From the NCBI RefSeq assembly GCF_964199755.1, contig NC_133898.1, forward strand, positions 29,887,985 to 29,951,984: DNA of 64,000 nt. Reading direction: 5' to 3'. The DNA comes from Larus michahellis (Eukaryota > Chordata > Aves > Charadriiformes > Laridae). Each line of letters starts with the position of its first letter. Position 1 is the stretch's first letter. Shown here in pieces: positions 49,601 through 63,362 of this stretch. Both the position numbers and the translations under genes were made by a program. The notes below the pieces were generated by a model. The model was not told the origin of the DNA. It was given only the letters and a program-made list of their open reading frames with translations, and ran no database searches.

Positions 49601-52600
49601 TTCTGGCTAGCTTCCCACCTTCATCCACATATTCACTTGTGCCAGTATAACAGTTTGTGTGACTGCACAGGGAATTAGATCAGGAAACTAATTCAGTTTT
49701 TTAAAAAATCTTTTTTATGGGGGCAGGGGAGGGTTATTTTCCTCAATACAGTTCAACGTGTGCCATACCAGCAGGTGTCCTGGCACAAATAAGGTTGTGG
49801 TGTAAAGTGGGAATAAGCTGGAGGGAACAAGGTGTTAAAGCCAGCACTGTTGCTGAAAGAGATGTTTGTGAAAATACACCTTGTTTTGGTGCAGAGCAGC
49901 AGGAAAAAGGGTGTAACTAACTCTTCCGGGAATTGCTGGGTTATACATGGTCATTTTGCTCAGAACAGAGACCTAGCTCTGAGTGCCTGTGGACCCCCAT
50001 TCAGATCCCTCTTTTCTGTAGTAGGCTGAACAGAAATCCGATTGCTTTTAAGCTCTGGAAGAGTGTGCTGTATGAATGTAAGTTTATTCACTGATAGAAA
50101 GAAAAAAACCCCAACCAACCTAAAATTTTCTGTATGATACTGTTGGTCATTGGTGCAGTCATCTCATTGTCCTTTTCTCCATTGTGCCCTGGGCACTGCT
50201 GCTACAGGAGATGTTGCAAATGGCCCATCCTGCTGCACAGATATATGTCCCTTCCAGGTATTCAACTCAAATCTGCCATTCCTTGTGCTGTAAATCAGCC
50301 CTCCTGGACTGCAGTTGCTGCACACACAGCCTGTTCGCTCCTGTGTATCTCACAGCTTTCCCTGAACTGTAGTTCCCTCAGGTACAGGGGTTCCTTGCCT
50401 TCCTTTTTCTAGGTGTAATATAGGAAGATCTTGTTCTTTATCCAGTGCTTTCTACTTACGGTTCTCACAGCTAAATAAGCACCTTCTCATTTGTTACACA
50501 GAAAAATAGACATAGGTGATTGTCGCAGATTGACCAACATCACAGCCTGGTCTCCACCAGAGCTTGGAATAGTTAAATAGCTCTCCTCACTGCAGGTCAC
50601 TGCCCAAGTCGTCTGCGTCTTTACAAGGGACCATTCCTTCTGGCAACTTTTTTTGCTAGTATTCATAGTTGTTATATTTCTTTGGCATGTATTTTTCATT
50701 AATATGAACTAATTGGGTCATTAAATATTAAATAATGTTAACAAGCATCATGGTTTGGGCAAACCTCAAACCAGGACAATGAGAGACAACCAAATTCTGC
50801 TGTATGCCTGCATGCATCTCTCATTGCACACTGGAGACCACGCTCACCTGTATCACTTCTCTTATTCCAGGCCTAAGTTCTTCTGGTGCTGTTACTGCCA
50901 CCGTATGCACCACTGTCCTTGTGCAGTGTAGATAGGCACCTGCTAAACCCCTTTGGTATTGTGAAGCTCACTTCACCTGGGCCCTAAGGGAAGAGGCTCA
51001 TCTCAAGTCCGAAGCGGAGAGGAGCCTGCGCATTGAAGTCAGTGACTTGATTCAGAAACCTAAATGGGATCAGAGTTGTGCCATATAACACAATGAGAAG
51101 GTAATGATATTAAAGAATAAAGAACAATAATTATCCCCTGATGTATTCTTTATTATTGATAATATTATTATCAATTTTGTTATAAAAACTGATTGATCCT
51201 TTCAGTTCTGTGCATAATCTTTTAACAGGTCAACTGCTCGAAGCCTTACTCCAGTTTTTACTCAGTTCTCAGTTGGGCAACTTTCCCATCAAAGTTGATG
51301 CCATTTTGCCTGCGTAAGAGGCCCAGTAAAAAAGAAAGAGCATTTTAGGATTTGTGCCATGTAGTGGTGTTAAGAGTCTTTAAAGCTTCACCTTAATCCC
51401 CAGCCTGACAGAGAAGCAAAGACACCCTGTCGGCTCTGCCTGGCACTGGCAAGTGTGCTCACACCCAAGGTTATCATTGCCGTGGCTCTGTGTTGGTGCT
51501 CCTGTCTATGTCACAGTAAATCAGTAATGTGCCATTTTTTTTCTCCTCACTTTACTACACAGAGTCCTCTACCTTCAGGTTGTCAGATTTCTAAAGAAGG
51601 TTGAAGCCACGAGTCTTCTCTACCGAATGCATTGTGTCAAGGAGGTTACATTGGACTGTCCTCTAGTGGTAAAATACTCTGCGTGCAACCTTATCTCAAA
51701 AGCAGCGTGCTTTCAGACACATCCTTCTCTGTTATTCACACGTTAATATTGTTCTTGAAGAACCATCTTGCTTTGAAAAGGTTGCCTAATAATAAAAACA
51801 TTTAGGAAGAAGTTCTTAACAGAGGAACTTTGTAACAAAGTTGATGTCAACTGTGGTAGTGATGATTTGCCAACATAATTCAGTTTCAGGATTAGTTTTG
51901 ATTGGCTGACTCAGCCATTCTTCTGTGTTATTCCTTGAACTTCCAAGTGGAAGAATGTTTGTTGGAGAAGCACAAAACATCAAGTTGAGGAATTTGAATT
52001 ATTCCTCTGTTTCAACTGTAAAGTGTTGGCAAAACTTTGGATATCTTTTTTCCATACCAGTTTCTGTATGGAGAGTGGAGTGTCAATAATAGCTACTTCA
52101 TCACAGTGTTTGAGGGCTGTTGATGGAAACAAGATCCTCAGGGCAAACAATATGTGGCGTAAAAAACAGTAATACATTGCCTGTTACAACAGGACCAAAC
52201 ACTTTGAGAGAATCCTGTCTCAGGAGTGGTATTTTTTATATGTATGCCTAAAATCAGGGTGAGCTCTTGCCATATGTAGATGACTAGTTTAAAGTTCTTT
52301 GTTTTTCAGTGAATTCTTACCTAATATCACAGACTCCAAAGCAAGATGGGTGCTAAGGAAAAAAAAACCCAACAGATTTCAAATGTTTATTTTCCTTTCT
52401 TTACTTTTCATATAGGTATATTAGAATACGTTTTGTTAATATTTTTACACCTAAATGATTAAATCATTGCTTAAAATCAGTGTTAATCACCTGTTGATTT
52501 AACCTTTAAATTAAAAAAAAAAATTAATTCTTTTGAGATAACTAGAAAGTAATAATAATTTCAGGTTACTGTCTGGTATCCATCTAATTAATGACACACA

Positions 52601-52689
52601 GGTGAAAATTCCACCAATTACCTTGTTGATAATTAATAACTCTTCTAATAGAAGAAAACTCACATGCATTTTTCTGCACTCTTCCACAG

Positions 52690-52812
52690 GAACAGGTATA
52701 GAAATAAAGAATGTCATAAGAAACAGAGCGTCACCTCCAGCCAGCGTCACCTTTTTTCCCCCAATGGAGCAGTAATACAAGGGACTTTAGATGTCCAGAG
52801 TACAGCAATTAG
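52690..52812 (+). CDS. Candidate internal coding exon (41 codons), unknown protein
   Basis: The acceptor has a pyrimidine-rich tract ending CACTCTTCCACAG at 52689, and the donor is TTAG followed by GTAAGACT from 52813. The 123 bases are open in one frame when one base is left at the start and two at the end, so the exon is phase-symmetric. The reading begins with NRYRNKECHKK and ends with GTLDVQSTAI. The composition is mixed and protein-like, but I recognise no family. The same phase continues without a stop through the candidate at 62765-62812, which is consistent with, but does not prove, a shared transcript. About this many strong donor sites are expected by chance in the window. Confidence 0.3.
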
Positions 52813-54273
52813 GTAAGACTTAATGATTTTCATGAGTCCAGACTGATGGGAAAGTGTCATTGTACAAAAGAAAAATCAGCATTCAGGTTGCTGTTAACTC
52901 TTGGAAAAGTTTTCATCTATATATGTTCCAGAAGGAGCCGCTGATGATGAGTAATTACGGCTCAGAGCAGTCCAGTTTTGTTTGTTTAGCCATGAACGCT
53001 AATTGTCCTGTGGCCATCAGGACATCGCTAGGAATTCAGTTGCCATTTGGCCATCACTTAACACTGACCTAAAATCTGCCTGTAGACAAAGCTGCCTCAT
53101 GGAAGACATATCCTGAATATCTTGCTGAACTGTATGACCTTGATGTGAAGCGCTAGTGCCAGGGTTGGAACACACAATGACTTTGTGTTTCATCACCAAA
53201 TTGCTACCTAACAAGACCCAAATCATTGCTACAGTGTTATTCTGACATATAATAGACTGGACCTCTAGATTAGTTGTCTCCTAGCGCCTGTGTGGATCAT
53301 GTAGCTTTCTTTTGTGAATGGGCAAACAAGCCTGGGTTTTGTCATTAAATGCTTTGAAGCTGAAGTGTTTTTGTCTCTCTGTTTTCCGAGGCCACTATTC
53401 AGGACTCAGCAGATGGACAAATCCTCAGCTTAGGTCATTTCAGTGAGGCAACTGGGCAGTTAATGTAATACGGATCAAAGCTAACTTGAGGGGTGGTAGA
53501 TGGATGCTGTATCTCAGTGTGTTTCAAAGTATTTTTATAAAGGCATCACTGAAGGATTTGCTGTGGAGGAAATAGGAGTAATGTAAGTTCTGTGATTTGT
53601 CAGACAAACCACACTCTTCTGTGCCTGCTGTCTGCTTGGGTGACTTGCTTTGTATGTAATGCCTTTCTGACATATCCCTAAGGTGAGTCAACATGAACAG
53701 CTCTGCCTTACAGCAAGTCCAAGAAACATCCCCTTTTAAAAAAGATTTCAAACTGAAAAATAGGTCTACCACATGTCTAATAATTCTCCAAATGTCATCT
53801 ACTCTGGCTTGGATATGTCCTTTAAAAACACAAGAAGAGGAGCAGTGTTTTGATAAAATATTTTAAGAATTAGATTCTTGTCCAAAGGTTAAAGAGGCTG
53901 CATTTGATTTTCAGAACCTGAGATTCTGATTTCAGCTTTCGATTTCTATTGATACAGCTCTGCTGCTTCAATAGAGCCTGTCTGGCTTTCCAATGACATC
54001 AAGTATGGTCTGAAATCATAAGGGAAAACTATTTGCTCTCATTTTTCAGTCACAGTAGGGTATATCCAGAAGCCTATGAATATATTGATTTACAGTCTTT
54101 CTGAAAGTAGATTCTAATGATGTTAGCAATTGAAATCAACCCCCATGGACATTTGGTAGTCAAGAAACGTTTTATTTAATTCAAGCACAGAATGAATGTT
54201 AAGCTATACCAAGCAAGCAATTCTCACTAAGCAGCAGTAAGAAGTGCCTTGTGGACATTTCTTTCTTTACACT

Positions 54274-54482
54274 CTTTTTTTTTTCTTTTTTACTTTTTTT
54301 TATTTTTTTGTTTGGGACGAGTGTTTTTGTAGCAGCACAGTTAAAAAACCTTGCAAGGAAGTGCACAGTAGAGTGGTAGAGTGTAATATTTAAGCAGAGG
54401 GCACATCAAAAGTCTTGAGGCTTCTTCTGTTGTTGTTTTTTTAGGTGATTTTTTTGTTGTTGTTTTTTTTTTCTTTTTTTTT
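54274..54482. repeat. T-rich low-complexity clusters
   Basis: Two T-rich blocks (about 54274-54311 and 54436-54482), broken by single C, A or G and TTG units, lie about 125 bp apart. They are pyrimidine-rich simple sequence with no attached repeat body recognised. Confidence 0.7.
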
Positions 54483-57400
54483 ATTAGGAATAATTCTATT
54501 TAGGCTTGATTTGTTGTTTGGCTTACGTGTGATGGATTTTCCATACATATGTGTTATAAAAAGGAAACCAAACTTCTTGTACTGTCAGTTTTTTCATAAG
54601 TAGCTAATTTTGTGTCGTCACATCATATTAGCTTTTTTTACCGCATTGGCTGCATACAGTTTTCTCTTTAGAAGCTGGGAAAGTTGCTCATAGCCCTTAA
54701 CTGTATCCTTCGCATCTCAGCTTACATTGTTGTAAGTGAAGTCAGCAATTGCCTGCCTTCAATTCTTCACTAAATATGGAAGAATTAACCTATTCCTTAC
54801 TCTCTTATCAGAACTTTTCATACAGATCTTTCAAGTTTGTAAGGGTCAAGCCCTTTAAAAAATGCATTATTTAACAGGTAGCGGTGACAAAGTTGATTTT
54901 TGAAAATTAATTACTTCTAAATTAATATCGTTAGTACTTTGTTTATCCCTATATTTCCCTTCTATTTATTTATTCATCCTGTCTTCAGATTTTTGAGTTT
55001 CTAAGCCCTTTTGTGCCGATTTATGTTTCCAAATAAGCTGTATTTCTATATATAAGAAATAGTCTAGATGTGACAGTAAAGATATGGATTCTTTTTCATA
55101 ACAAATACAGTAGATACTACTAATTTATATTACTAAATTTAATAGTCTTTTTCTCCCTGCTCTTAGATGAAGATCAAACCACTTAATACCAGGATTAACC
55201 ACTGATTCTCTGGAATTTTATATCATTAATGACTGGGAAGTCTATTTACTATGCAAATAAAACTAAGTCATACAAATAGAATTAAGGTTACAGAAAATAT
55301 TTGACTAGAAGATAGTAGATGTGAAAAGTACATGTTTGAATGGCAAGACGATTTGAATGAGGTTCTGGGTTGACACAAACCATTATAGCTTTATGGAAGT
55401 TAATAGACCTATACAAATTCACGAGTTGAGAATAAAATAATGAAGTTAAGCTTAAGAGAAAAAGGGAGAACTGTGTCTGGAACTTGGAGTCCACAATGAG
55501 GAAGTCTCTAGGATGCAGGAAAGATATACAGCAGAGCTGACAGTAGTGCTCCAGCCACTGGAATATTTTTGTCTCTGGCTCTGTACGTCTGATAGTTGGC
55601 ACATAAATGGTTTCTTGTACATGCAAGAACATGCAATAGGTAAGAACGTCACTGAGTTTGTCTCTGGTCAGGCTAAAAAATACACTTAAATGATGCAGCC
55701 GCTGGATGTCTCTCTTGTTCTGCTTATGGGAATGAGGACTGGCCTTTCCGAGTGAAAAACGTACACCTCAGAAAGATAAATGGGTCACTGTGGAAGGCTA
55801 GCTGTCCAGTGCTGCCCAGCTGACCGAGGTGCTTTGACACCAGTCACCACCATATAGTGGAAATGCACCAGGTACGTTTTCTTTATTCCTGCCAGGGGTT
55901 TCTGGCTCAGGTCAGTTGAAGTTGGTAGTAACTTTAGCTAGACAAGCAACAGATTTCCTTCTATTTCTTTCTCTATTCTGAAACAGAAATGAGAGACGCA
56001 TTCAGATGTTTCTATAAAATCCTGTTCTGGAAAAATAAACACTAGGAGAGACTTTTGGTTACCTGTGTGAATTGAGGGCACAGGACCAGATCTGTGTTTT
56101 GCTCAGCTTCATTGCTGAAGCAGTGGAAATCTTTCTGCATGTGCATTATCGGCGCTTGTTTGTTTGATGCATCAAAAATAAATGAATGCAGGAAAATGCT
56201 TAAGAAATCCTTTTGAGGTTAAGAACGTCAAGGTCTCTGACTTGTGTAGAATCAAAGAGTTTCATACTGCTTCATAGCACATAGCTTTCAGTGATTTGAA
56301 ACATAGGGAAAGAACAGAGTGAAGCCTCAGGCAGTGATTCCAGAAGAACCTATGAAGGTGAGCACTGAGAATTTAGTTTCAGAGATTGAGCTAGGATAAT
56401 ACAGGAATTTGGAGTTAAGGAGGTATGCAATAGAGATCTTTAAATTTCAAGGTAATGTGGGGACTAGGTAATTTTTTCCATTCTTCAATTCTCCACACTA
56501 TTTTCAGAAAGAGTTTCATCTGTATATTGTGAGACAGTATGTTTCCTTACATGAATGTTATTTGTTTAATTCGTTAAAACCAACTGAGATTACAAATTCT
56601 GAATGCTAAAAGCCTGCCATCTTTCAGAATTTTGCTGGATTTTTCTCTTTATCTCTCAGTATACATGAAAGAAGTTACATAACTTTTTACTTTAATGGTT
56701 GGCCAGTATTTGAGCTCTTGTAGTTTATTTCTGTCAAAAATGTTGATATAAAGTGATATATCTTTGTGTACATTCTTTGTAATCAAAGTGGGATTAAACT
56801 GAGGTCCTGTTTCCTTGAATGTAGCAGGAAAAAAGACAATAGGAAACAGCTCCTTTGGCAGTAACCCAAGCTTCTCTTTTCAATCAGCACTGCACTCAGA
56901 AAACTCTCTTCTTCTCTCTTTGTGGGAACTCAGCATCATTCTACAAAGTGTTTCACTGTTTTGGGGTGAGTTTTTTTGCCTGTACACGTAACATTTCTGA
57001 CTGGGTCACACCATTTTGCTAAAATTATATACACACCTTTGTGTTCACATCCATGTGGTTCAGATGTTTTTTATTTGCTTGTCTTGTGGCTGGTGCTTGG
57101 GAGGTGATACCTATTTGTCTGCATCTTCTGTTTTACCACAGTTCTAATTCAAACCCATTTTCCTCTCTAGGACTACAAACTGGTTTCGTTCCACTCTGTT
57201 TCTGGTCGGTTTTCTCTGTAGCCTGTAAGGAAATCAGGCAGGGAAAGTATGCTTCTCACTTCTTTGTAAAAGGTGGGTTTATGAACCAATCGATTACTCT
57301 GAAATGTGCCATTATCAATTCTTTTGGGCTTCCCTTCTTTTTAAATGACCTAAACAGCACTAGGTTGTCCAAGAAGTTTTGCGCTCTCTTGTCTTGGACA

Positions 57401-58957
57401 GTGAAATTTTAAGAATATCAGAAGTGTTGTTTAACTGTCTAAACTAAACTGTAAACAGAGAATGCGCTCATTGCCATGTTCGTAAAGTCTAGGCCAGACA
57501 AACCCGCATTTTCCTATACTGAATATTTTAAGGCCTCTACTCCCTCTGGATTTTTCCAGGTTAGCACTGGGAAAGATCTTTGCCTAATCCTGATTATGTA
57601 TTAAACAATAATCAGAAGTGCTTATTTAGTGCAAGAGACAGATTGTATGGTTGTTATCTTAGACTGGCAGTGAAACCCCTGGAGAGTTATTTAATTTTGT
57701 AAATTAGCATGCAATTAGAAAAAGAGGTTTGCTTTGAGGATTTTTGGAGCATGTTTGTGGGTTTTTCCCCAGCAAAATCAAGAATAAGCATCATCATAAT
57801 GTATGGTTTTGTTCTATAGCTTTCAGCTAGATTTAGTTATTGCTTCAGAGTTCATCATTAATCCTATACTGTATCTTGCAACAATATTTGTCCTAGTGTT
57901 GTCAGAACTCCCTGTAGTGTGGATCTATTTAAACTCTGCAAAAGGAGACATGAAGGGAAAGGGATAATAGAGTACACAGATGAGTGCAGTATGGAACTCT
58001 GAAGTTCCAGTGTATTTTTAGTCAAAAGCAAATGTCTAATTCAAGAATTATGGAAGAAAAGTGGATCTGTAATTATGTTCATAATTAGAGAGGTCCTTTT
58101 TTTGGTGCTTAATGTAAATAATGTAAAAAGTGTAGGTTTCTGAGCACCATAGAAAACATCAAAGCTGATAATGTAGGAGGTTATTGTGGTCCAGCGAAAG
58201 GAGGGGTGCCTGCGTTCTAAAATAGTGAAAATCAGCATAGCTCAGTTGGAGCTCTTTATTTCTGTTGAGGTACAGTTTATGACTATAAGTTGTATAGAAA
58301 CAAAGCAAACCAAAGAAACGGTTATGAAAGCATCCATCTAGGAAAACACTGTGGGAAGAAAAATACAGTGAAAACAGAACTCTTTCTAAATTAAATTTAC
58401 TATTAAATTTAATAAAGTTTCCTAGTGGGGAGTTCCTGGAAAATATGGGCTGAAATGTGAAGCAAACTTTGACTGCGCTTTTAGCTTTTTAGCTGTCTTG
58501 ATGGTATACTTACAAGAACTGAATTTCTTTTTTTTTTTTTTAATTATTTCCAAAGAAGCTTTCTAGAGAAAAATACCCCTGCTTCATAACCACCTTAAGA
58601 AGCATTTGCTATGGTTGTTTCCAAAGGAACAGCTTCATAGTTTCATAAATATCAAAGTTAATAAGCTCCTAAAAGCAAGGAGAATTGCCCGTAGGTGATT
58701 TCTGCTTATACAGAAATAGCTACGCTCTGAACTGAAACTTTCTCTAAACTTTCTCTGTAGGCCTGTTACCTATTACAGCATACTTTGCTGTCCTGTTCCT
58801 ACTTCCTTTAGCTGTTTTGAATCAACAGGCGGTAGAGCAATACTTAAATGAAATGTACTTGAGGGTAAAACATGATCTAACAAATTATAGAAAATAAACA
58901 ATATTAAGCATAGCTTGTGACTACAAGGAGATCAAAAACAGTCTAATGGGGACATGC

Positions 58958-58973
58958 TTTTTTTTTTTTTTTT
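58958..58973. repeat. Poly-T run (T16)
   Basis: Sixteen consecutive T preceding AAATGCAACAG. Simple repeat. Confidence 0.75.
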
Positions 58974-59350
58974 AAATGCAACAGCTATGCCACATCATCA
59001 TAAAGCCATACTTATGGCTGGCTTTGAAGAAACGATAAAATCTTTCAAAAAGTGGCTTCCAGAAAGGAGTCTGAGAAAAATTGTATTTTTTTTTCTTGTC
59101 TTGAGTTGGTATTTGGAGGAGCTGCTTCTCCTTTATTTTTGCTGTCTTTTTTTCTTTTATTTTAATTTTCATGGTGTTAAGGCACCTAACAGTCTTGATA
59201 ACCAGCTTTTACTAAAGATATAAAATCATTATTTTCTGCACAAACTTGGTAATGTGTATAAGCCTCATAATGGTCATACTTAGAGAAAACAAGAACTCTT
59301 TCCGCCCCTTAGAGGTGCAGGGGAACCCAGATGCTGGCAAATTAACTTAC

Positions 59351-59390
59351 CTTGTGCTTTGCTCTTCTTCCATTTAATATTTGTGTTGTA
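59351..59390 (-). other. Candidate small exon on the minus strand
   Basis: On the minus strand a very good acceptor (CCCTCTCTCCCCCCAG, plus positions about 59391-59406) and a consensus donor (CACAAG then GTAAGTTAAT, ending at plus 59341) flank 40 bases that are open in two frames. One reads YNTNIKWKKSKAQ, which is Lys-rich with no known motif. No partner exon was found on the minus strand. It may be a real small exon, a cryptic (poison) exon, or chance. Confidence 0.2.
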
Positions 59391-62300
59391 CTGGGGGGAG
59401 AGAGGGATTATCATTATTAGACAGCGCACAGAATCCCGTTTATGAAAGGACACACGAGGCATGAAAAGAGATGCTAGAAAATTGGGTGTTGCTGTTAGGA
59501 TTTCATAACAGGCTTTGAGTCCTCGTGGACTTGCCACTGCTAGAGCCTTAAACCAGTCTAAATGCAGTAGAGTTGATTTTACAGAAGGCAGCAGGAGACT
59601 GAAACAAGCCTGAGCAGAGCTGTTGTATGGCACGGGAATGGTCTGGTGAAAGCTGCTGGCACTCTCCCCATCGCCACTGAGCTGGTTCCACCCAGGAAGT
59701 GCAGGTGAACTGTGATTTAGCTCAGGGTATCTGCGTCCCTGTTTGGGGTGCCCATTAGATAGAAACTAAGAGGCCCTTGCCCTACTCTTCTTTACTGTTC
59801 CTGGTTTTAGGAATTTCATTTTATGCATAGACAGCTCTTCATTGTGTTAGAGATTTGTATTTCACATTCCTCAGGTCTCCTAAATTCTTTGTCAGTGGGG
59901 AAGAAACATTCATAAAACTGCTTATACACTGGCAAGTTTTAGAAATCTGTTATCTAAAGTTTTATGTGGAAGCTTTTATCAAATTATTTATTTTTGAAAG
60001 GTAATTCTAGAAGTACGGTGTTACTAGGATCACCCCTGGGAGACTGGGGAGTCTGGTTCCCTGCAGAAAATATATGCCTTCTTAGAAAAGATGATGAGAT
60101 GTCGTAGTCTTGACTTAGGAGTGAGCTCTTAATTCCCTCGACTGCTGTTTTTTGACAAATCCATCCCTGATGCTCCGTTGCAGGGTGTGGTGTACAATAA
60201 GGAAAAACATTTTTTCTCCTTCAGGCAACACGTAAGCCTCTCCCTCTTTCCCTCTGTTCAACTGCAGTTGAACGAAAACCAACCTATAAACATAGAGGGA
60301 GAAACAGAATTCAACATATATTTCTTCTAATCACTAGGTACAATATAAAAAAAAAACAAACCACACCTTAATCCCCAACAGTTCTCTCTTTAAAATGCGC
60401 GTTATCTTCTTTCCCCACTATGCTAGTCTGAAATTATGAGGCAGGAACCAACCATGCAGTTAGGCTGGCTCTGTTTTCTCTTACTCTTGCTGTGGCTGTC
60501 AGCATCAAAATTTCTATTACCCCTCTCTCGCTTAATTTTGGGGGTCCTTCTCTACTCTTATTCTCCTTCTTCCACTGATCACTCCCTTCTCTGTCTGACT
60601 GGGGAAGCTGAAACTTAGCATCCTTTGGATTTCTCGGGGTGTTGTGTAATTGAATTGTCTAGAATGTTAATCATCATTTAATTATTCTGACATTCTTGAT
60701 GAAAAAATATGTACATTAAAATCATAATGTAATTACAGAATTTGCTTTTAGCGTGAATATATTTCTTCTTGGTGACATTGAAATTATTTACTACTCCCAA
60801 TATTTATATATTATTTTGACAGATATGCAGTGGGTTATGAGTAATTTTAAGGTGGCACAGTTTACTCTGTGCAGCTTAAAAGTAAGGATTTTCCCCCTCT
60901 CCTTTTGCCCCATCACATTTTATTATTAATGGACACATTTGAATTGTCAGCTTTCCCAAAGCCTTGGTGTATGGGCTGGAATGATCAAATTAATTTAATT
61001 GCTTAACCATGTCATTGCTAACTAGGAGTACTCAACACCCTCTTGTTCTTGCTTTATCTTTTCCCTAGCAGTTGTTATGTTTTGGTGGTTGGTTTTTTTT
61101 TATTCTTCCTGTTAGTTTAAACATAAGCATTCCAAGCCGAAATAGCCTGTAATGTGGAAATGTAGGCTTCCAGGAGCTGTGTGGGCTAGGAATAAACTTT
61201 TGACTTTGTCTGGAGGCAGGATGCTAAGACGGCTCAGCTGGCAGGTTTAATGATGATTGTCATGAATATTAAATGATAGAACCAAAACAAAACTCCCAGA
61301 GAGACACTTACGGACAAATCTTACATAGCAACAAAACCAGCTCAGACAGCTGGCTCTCTGTAGACTTTCTTGAAAGAAAACAGTGCTGAGGCATATTAGG
61401 ATGATTTTTATAAGCCGGAAAGCCAATTTGTGATGCATTGTTTGAAAGTTAGAGGCCTTAATGATTTATAGCTTGAAGCAGAAATCTGTTTTCTGAAGTA
61501 GATAAATAACAGGTAAATTATGTGTGCTGTTCTCCCTTGTGTTAAGTGTTTCAGAATATTTTTGAGCTGTGTACTCACTAAAAATGTGTATGAGGGGTAA
61601 GCCTTACTGTTAAAGTTCATACCAGCTCTGTGGTCTGCAGCTATAGTCCCACTTCTGCTGCTGAAGTTACTCTAATCCCTTTTTTCATTTTATTTCCTTT
61701 CTAAAAAGACCACATTTCAGGGCACAGAATAATGAACTACAGTTGGGTTTCTTTTATTATTTTCTTGTGATTTGTCCCAGATAGGGTAAGAGCTTGCTAT
61801 TTGTAGAGTTCCTCCTTCAGCTCCAGTGGTGTAAGCTAACTCCTGCTACATGGAAAAAATTAAAATTCAAGAAGCTTGGATTTATTTGAAGTAACACCAA
61901 CACAGATCTGGGATGATTCCATTAACAGCACTGCAGCCATGCTGTGTTTCTAAAAGGATATCTAAAGGTGAGACGCTCTCTATGGCCTACATGGTAATCT
62001 TTGTTACACTTTATAAGTTAGGATCAGATTCTTGCTCACGACTTCCTTGACTTTTATGGCTATGTAAATTTATACCAACTTAACATGTGGTTCAGTGATT
62101 TTTCAGACACCAAAAGGAATGAGCTGAAATAACACAGGAGGTTTTCTCGGATAACTGCATGTAGGCATGAACCATTTTGTGGTGGTATTCCCGAGTATAA
62201 AAAGATAAAGTAAATCTAAACTAATTTTAGGTGCGATGAGTCAATCTAAATGAGTTGATGGAAAAAGATATAAATGAAAGGACAGTCTAGTTAGAGGAAG

Positions 62301-62764
62301 TTATGGGAAGTAATGCTTTTATATAAACCTTCTGCAGAATTCATTTGGCTTTACAAACCCTGTCTGTAAATCAAGAAATGCTTTCCAGTGGCTCACGGAG
62401 ACCTCTCTAGTCATATGGTGCTAGCTGTCTTTGTTTTCAGTTCAATGGCGTTAAGAACAAAAAATATTTTTAAAAGTAGAATTTTAGAACTATTTATGTA
62501 AATAATTGATGCGGTTATTTCAGTGATATTACGTGACTATGAACAGTGTGTGCAATCAGAAACAGAAGTGGCCAGCAGGTTCCCAGCTGTGAAGAAAGCA
62601 CATTCAGTGAGACAGTTTTTCAGCTAGTATCAGAAAATCCCCTGATTTATTTCTGTTGTTGTTAAATCAAACAGTCTAGTGGAATGGGAGTGATTTTTTT
62701 TAAGAGTAACATAAACCAGATACATTTAAAAGACTTAGACTAGCTTATATTTGTGTTTTCACAG

Positions 62765-62812
62765 CACCATGAGGAATTTACACGCATACTCTCTGAAAGG
62801 GCTTGCAATAAG
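62765..62812 (+). CDS. Candidate 48-nt exon, unknown protein
   Basis: The acceptor TTTGTGTTTTCACAG (ending at 62764) and donor AATAAG then GTGAGC (from 62813) are both good. The 48 bases are a multiple of three and open in two frames. Phase 0 reads HHEEFTRILSERACNK. The phase continuing from 52812 reads TMRNLHAYSLKGLAI, which contains an ATG (62769-62771) in the context CACCATGA. It could therefore be a small internal exon or a start-codon exon. I recognise neither peptide. Phase 0 would also join in frame with the open stretch from 63363. Confidence 0.3.
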
Positions 62813-63362
62813 GTGAGCTACAGTATTTTGAAGTAATAGTTTGTAACTATTTCCCTATGTATTAAAGTTTCCATAAATATATATTACTTTGTGAAGCAGA
62901 TACAGCTAACATAATTATTCAGATAAAATCTTGCCTAAGACTTTACTTTTTTTCAAGCTGAAAAGCTGTTTTACATACTTAGGGAAGTTCAGGTTAATGT
63001 GTCTTAGTCTGCAAAGGCTACAAACCAGTTGTTTTGGGATTAGAGGCCCACTTCCTTCTTATTTGAAACATCTAGTCTATTTTATCATAAACTAGCTAAG
63101 CCTAGTGGATGAAAAGTTTACCTCTAGCTTCCAGCTGGACCTTCACTTTGCACATTTTGAATGTATCATTAAAACTCTTGACAATGTTGTAAAACACCTT
63201 TTATACAATGTCTTTAAGTGGCTGAGCCAGAAATACTGTTGGCGTCATCAGTATTCTATCAGTTTCTGTCAGTATTTCAACAAACAAATGACCAATGTAC
63301 ATATAGGCAAATTCCAAGTGATGACAGATGTGGATGAACATGGGTAAAATATATTCACTTCA

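Larger units (their letters stand above)
46619..63362. other. Intron-like or intergenic DNA, candidate exons only
   Basis: This is AT-rich sequence without a recognisable gene or interspersed repeat. T-rich clusters lie at 54274-54311 and 54436-54482, with a T16 run at 58958-58973. A small GC-richer patch at 49130-49270 carries a minus open frame of 69 codons without known motif. Three short segments bounded by good splice signals are listed separately (52690-52812 plus, 59351-59390 minus, 62765-62812 plus). None matches a protein I can name, and the two strands disagree, which argues that at least some are chance. Confidence 0.5.

Noticed and set aside
52321-52352. 32-nt minus-strand segment with a poly-pyrimidine acceptor and GTAAGA donor
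   Set aside because: The acceptor tract is part of an A9 simple run on the plus strand, and the segment is very short; likely chance.
54274-54482. T-rich clusters as a retroposon tail or DNA-unwinding element
   Set aside because: No attached repeat body or target duplication seen; simple low-complexity sequence is sufficient.
59280-59633. 117-codon minus-strand open frame as a whole gene
   Set aside because: No family resemblance. Only the inner 40 bases with excellent splice signals are kept as a candidate exon.
61892-61967. Possible plus exon before GTGAGACG at about 61968
   Set aside because: The upstream acceptor lacks a pyrimidine tract.
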